DNA from: JBAYFX01 sp041666965
GTDB taxonomy: Bacteria > Patescibacteriota > Microgenomatia > UBA12405
DNA length: 12,707 nucleotides
Reading direction: 5' to 3'
Assembly (NCBI GenBank): GCA_041666965.1
Contig: JBAYFX010000025.1
Coordinates: 1 to 12,707 of the forward strand
Shown: piece by piece, positions 11,722 through 12,707 of the stretch
Position numbering within the stretch: position 1 is the stretch's first letter
Layout: every line of letters begins with the position of its first letter
Notes under the pieces: model-generated
The model's input: only the letters and a program-made list of their open reading frames with translations
Told to the model about the DNA's origin: nothing
Databases searched by the model: none
Translations under genes and position numbers: made by a program

Positions 11722-12707
11722 ATGACCCGAAAAGAAATCGTTTGCCGTTTAGCCGCTGTGGCTTTAACAGTAGCCATCACCGCCGGTGTACCTGGTGCTC
11801 GTGCCGCTACCCCCCAACCCCCAGTCCCCGCCTCTCTTAAAAACCCTGATTCTCCTCCAATTCCAAATGTATTATTACCTAATGGTTCAAAACCAGCAGA
11901 TGAAGAAATCACCTGCCTTGACCCACTATTCCAAACAGAACCAAGCGGAGATTCCAGAACCACCCTAGCCTGTACTATTGATAGTCCAGAAACCGGAAGA
12001 AAAGCTTTTTATAATATCTGTGTTGAGCCCCCAAACTCCGAAACACCCTGCTCAGTTCAAAGAATATCTGATTGGATTCCAACCACATCAAATAACCCGA
12101 CCGGTACTACAATAGCCGTAGATCTGGTTGGTTTAAGTGCAACACAAGCAATTGTAGGCATTAAAGAATCGGATGCTATTATTGGCAAAATAGCATTGGC
12201 AATTATTAACAGCAACGGTTCAATTTCGCCCACATCTACGATTGTATCTTCAACCGAAAACGACCAACTAGTCGTCGACCCAGTTCAGTCAGACGGGGAA
12301 ATTACTGGTTCTTTAATATTTGATTCCCCACGTACCGCCGATGATTTTATTTGTACCCCAATCTCCCAAAACGAAGCAGTTCTAAATTGCCAAGCCTATA
12401 GTTCTGGAGAAAGTGAAATCACTTTCAACACTCCAAAAGTAGCCTTTATTGATACCCCGACACAACTATCCGCTACCATTGTTTCCGGTGGCGACCATTC
12501 CGTCGCTTGTACAGAAATTTTAGGTGGTGACGCTTCACTCGCTTCCTGGATCCCATTAGTTTCCGATAAACCACAACGGTTTTTTCAACCAAATCCCTTT
12601 ACCGTCTGTACCGTAGCCAAAACAAACGACAACACTCCAACTCGTTTTATCCAAGCTATGACATTCGACAGCGCCGGTAGATTCGATCTCCGCCTCACCG
12701 CCAATGG
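11722..12707 (+). CDS. Secreted Cys-rich protein, 3' end outside the window (partial)
   Basis: ATG at 11722 opens a frame without stops to the window edge, at least 328 residues. The signal peptide ends near GARA (about 28) and is followed by a Pro-rich stretch (30-58). Mature cysteines lie at 65, 84, 100, 110, 211, 223, 263 and 296. Two segments look like copies of one domain: each has a group of cysteines and a SxWIPxxSxxP motif (residues 116-126 as SDWIPTTSNNP and 274-284 as ASWIPLVSDKP). It shares a secreted design with the 10695-11639 gene, but I see no clear sequence match between them. No SD. Its function, total length and any C-terminal anchor cannot be told from this window. Confidence 0.75.
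   Translation, partial: MTRKEIVCRLAAVALTVAITAGVPGARAATPQPPVPASLKNPDSPPIPNVLLPNGSKPADEEITCLDPLFQTEPSGDSRTTLACTIDSPETGRKAFYNICVEPPNSETPCSVQRISDWIPTTSNNPTGTTIAVDLVGLSATQAIVGIKESDAIIGKIALAIINSNGSISPTSTIVSSTENDQLVVDPVQSDGEITGSLIFDSPRTADDFICTPISQNEAVLNCQAYSSGESEITFNTPKVAFIDTPTQLSATIVSGGDHSVACTEILGGDASLASWIPLVSDKPQRFFQPNPFTVCTVAKTNDNTPTRFIQAMTFDSAGRFDLRLTAN

Noticed and set aside
1..12707. CRISPR array, insertion sequence, transposase or plasmid origin
   Set aside because: No regularly spaced repeats, no transposase-like protein and no replication gene were seen on either strand.

Overview
The window looks like a chromosomal piece of a Candidate Phyla Radiation (Patescibacteria) bacterium, most likely from the Microgenomates side; this is inferred from gene content, not proven. 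Pointers are the AT-rich genome with short intergenic gaps, many promoter -10 boxes only 6-9 nt from start codons, a stand-alone ~86-residue GIY-YIG nuclease, tRNAs without encoded CCA, small secreted Cys-rich proteins, a sortase-type LPKTG protein and large GT-C-like membrane proteins. TGA is used as a stop (for example at 1285-1287), so the genetic code is standard and not the TGA=Gly code of Gracilibacteria/Absconditabacteria.

Layout. 1-420: tRNA-Trp (minus) overlapped by the 3' end of a GIY-YIG gene, with a degraded second copy of the 5' half of the same tRNA behind that gene. 504-1250: a secreted Cys-rich, Pro/Thr-tailed protein, a bidirectional terminator, then tRNA-Ala(GGC) on the minus strand with a clear promoter. 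1285-2027: two unrecognised minus-strand genes with the same promoter/start arrangement. 2074-2937: GalU-type UTP-glucose-1-phosphate uridylyltransferase, tail to tail with an HNH-like gene (2944-3393). 3561-4278: a complete transcription unit (consensus-like promoter, SD, signal peptide, LPKTG anchor, terminator). 4223-5005: about 780 nt without a protein gene, carrying a strongly predicted structured small RNA (promoter at 4536-4563, terminator at 4684-4738) and several further hairpins, one of which resembles a worn tRNA. 4990-5830: a GC-rich island with two SD-led genes (a small membrane protein and a lipoprotein). 5753-5940: an RNA-like intergenic region with a long hairpin and a hammerhead-ribozyme-like fold. 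5941-6186: a small membrane-anchored protein. 6188-10601: two divergent membrane glycosyltransferase-like genes sharing a symmetric promoter. 10695-12707: two secreted proteins, the second cut by the window edge.

How it fits together. GalU supplies UDP-glucose, and the two GT-C-like proteins would use lipid-linked sugars at the membrane. The sortase-type protein, the lipoprotein and the secreted Cys-rich proteins are surface components. The theme is building and decorating the cell surface, but no operon ties these genes together.

The most interesting items are the hammerhead-like element just upstream of position 5941 (all core nucleotides present, but with an inverted 15.1/16.1 pair and a short stem III), the unidentified small RNA at about 4570-4740 with competing helices, the GIY-YIG/tRNA-Trp arrangement in which the nuclease's stop codon is tRNA nucleotides 8-10, and the foreign-looking GC-rich island lying between the small RNA and the ribozyme-like element.
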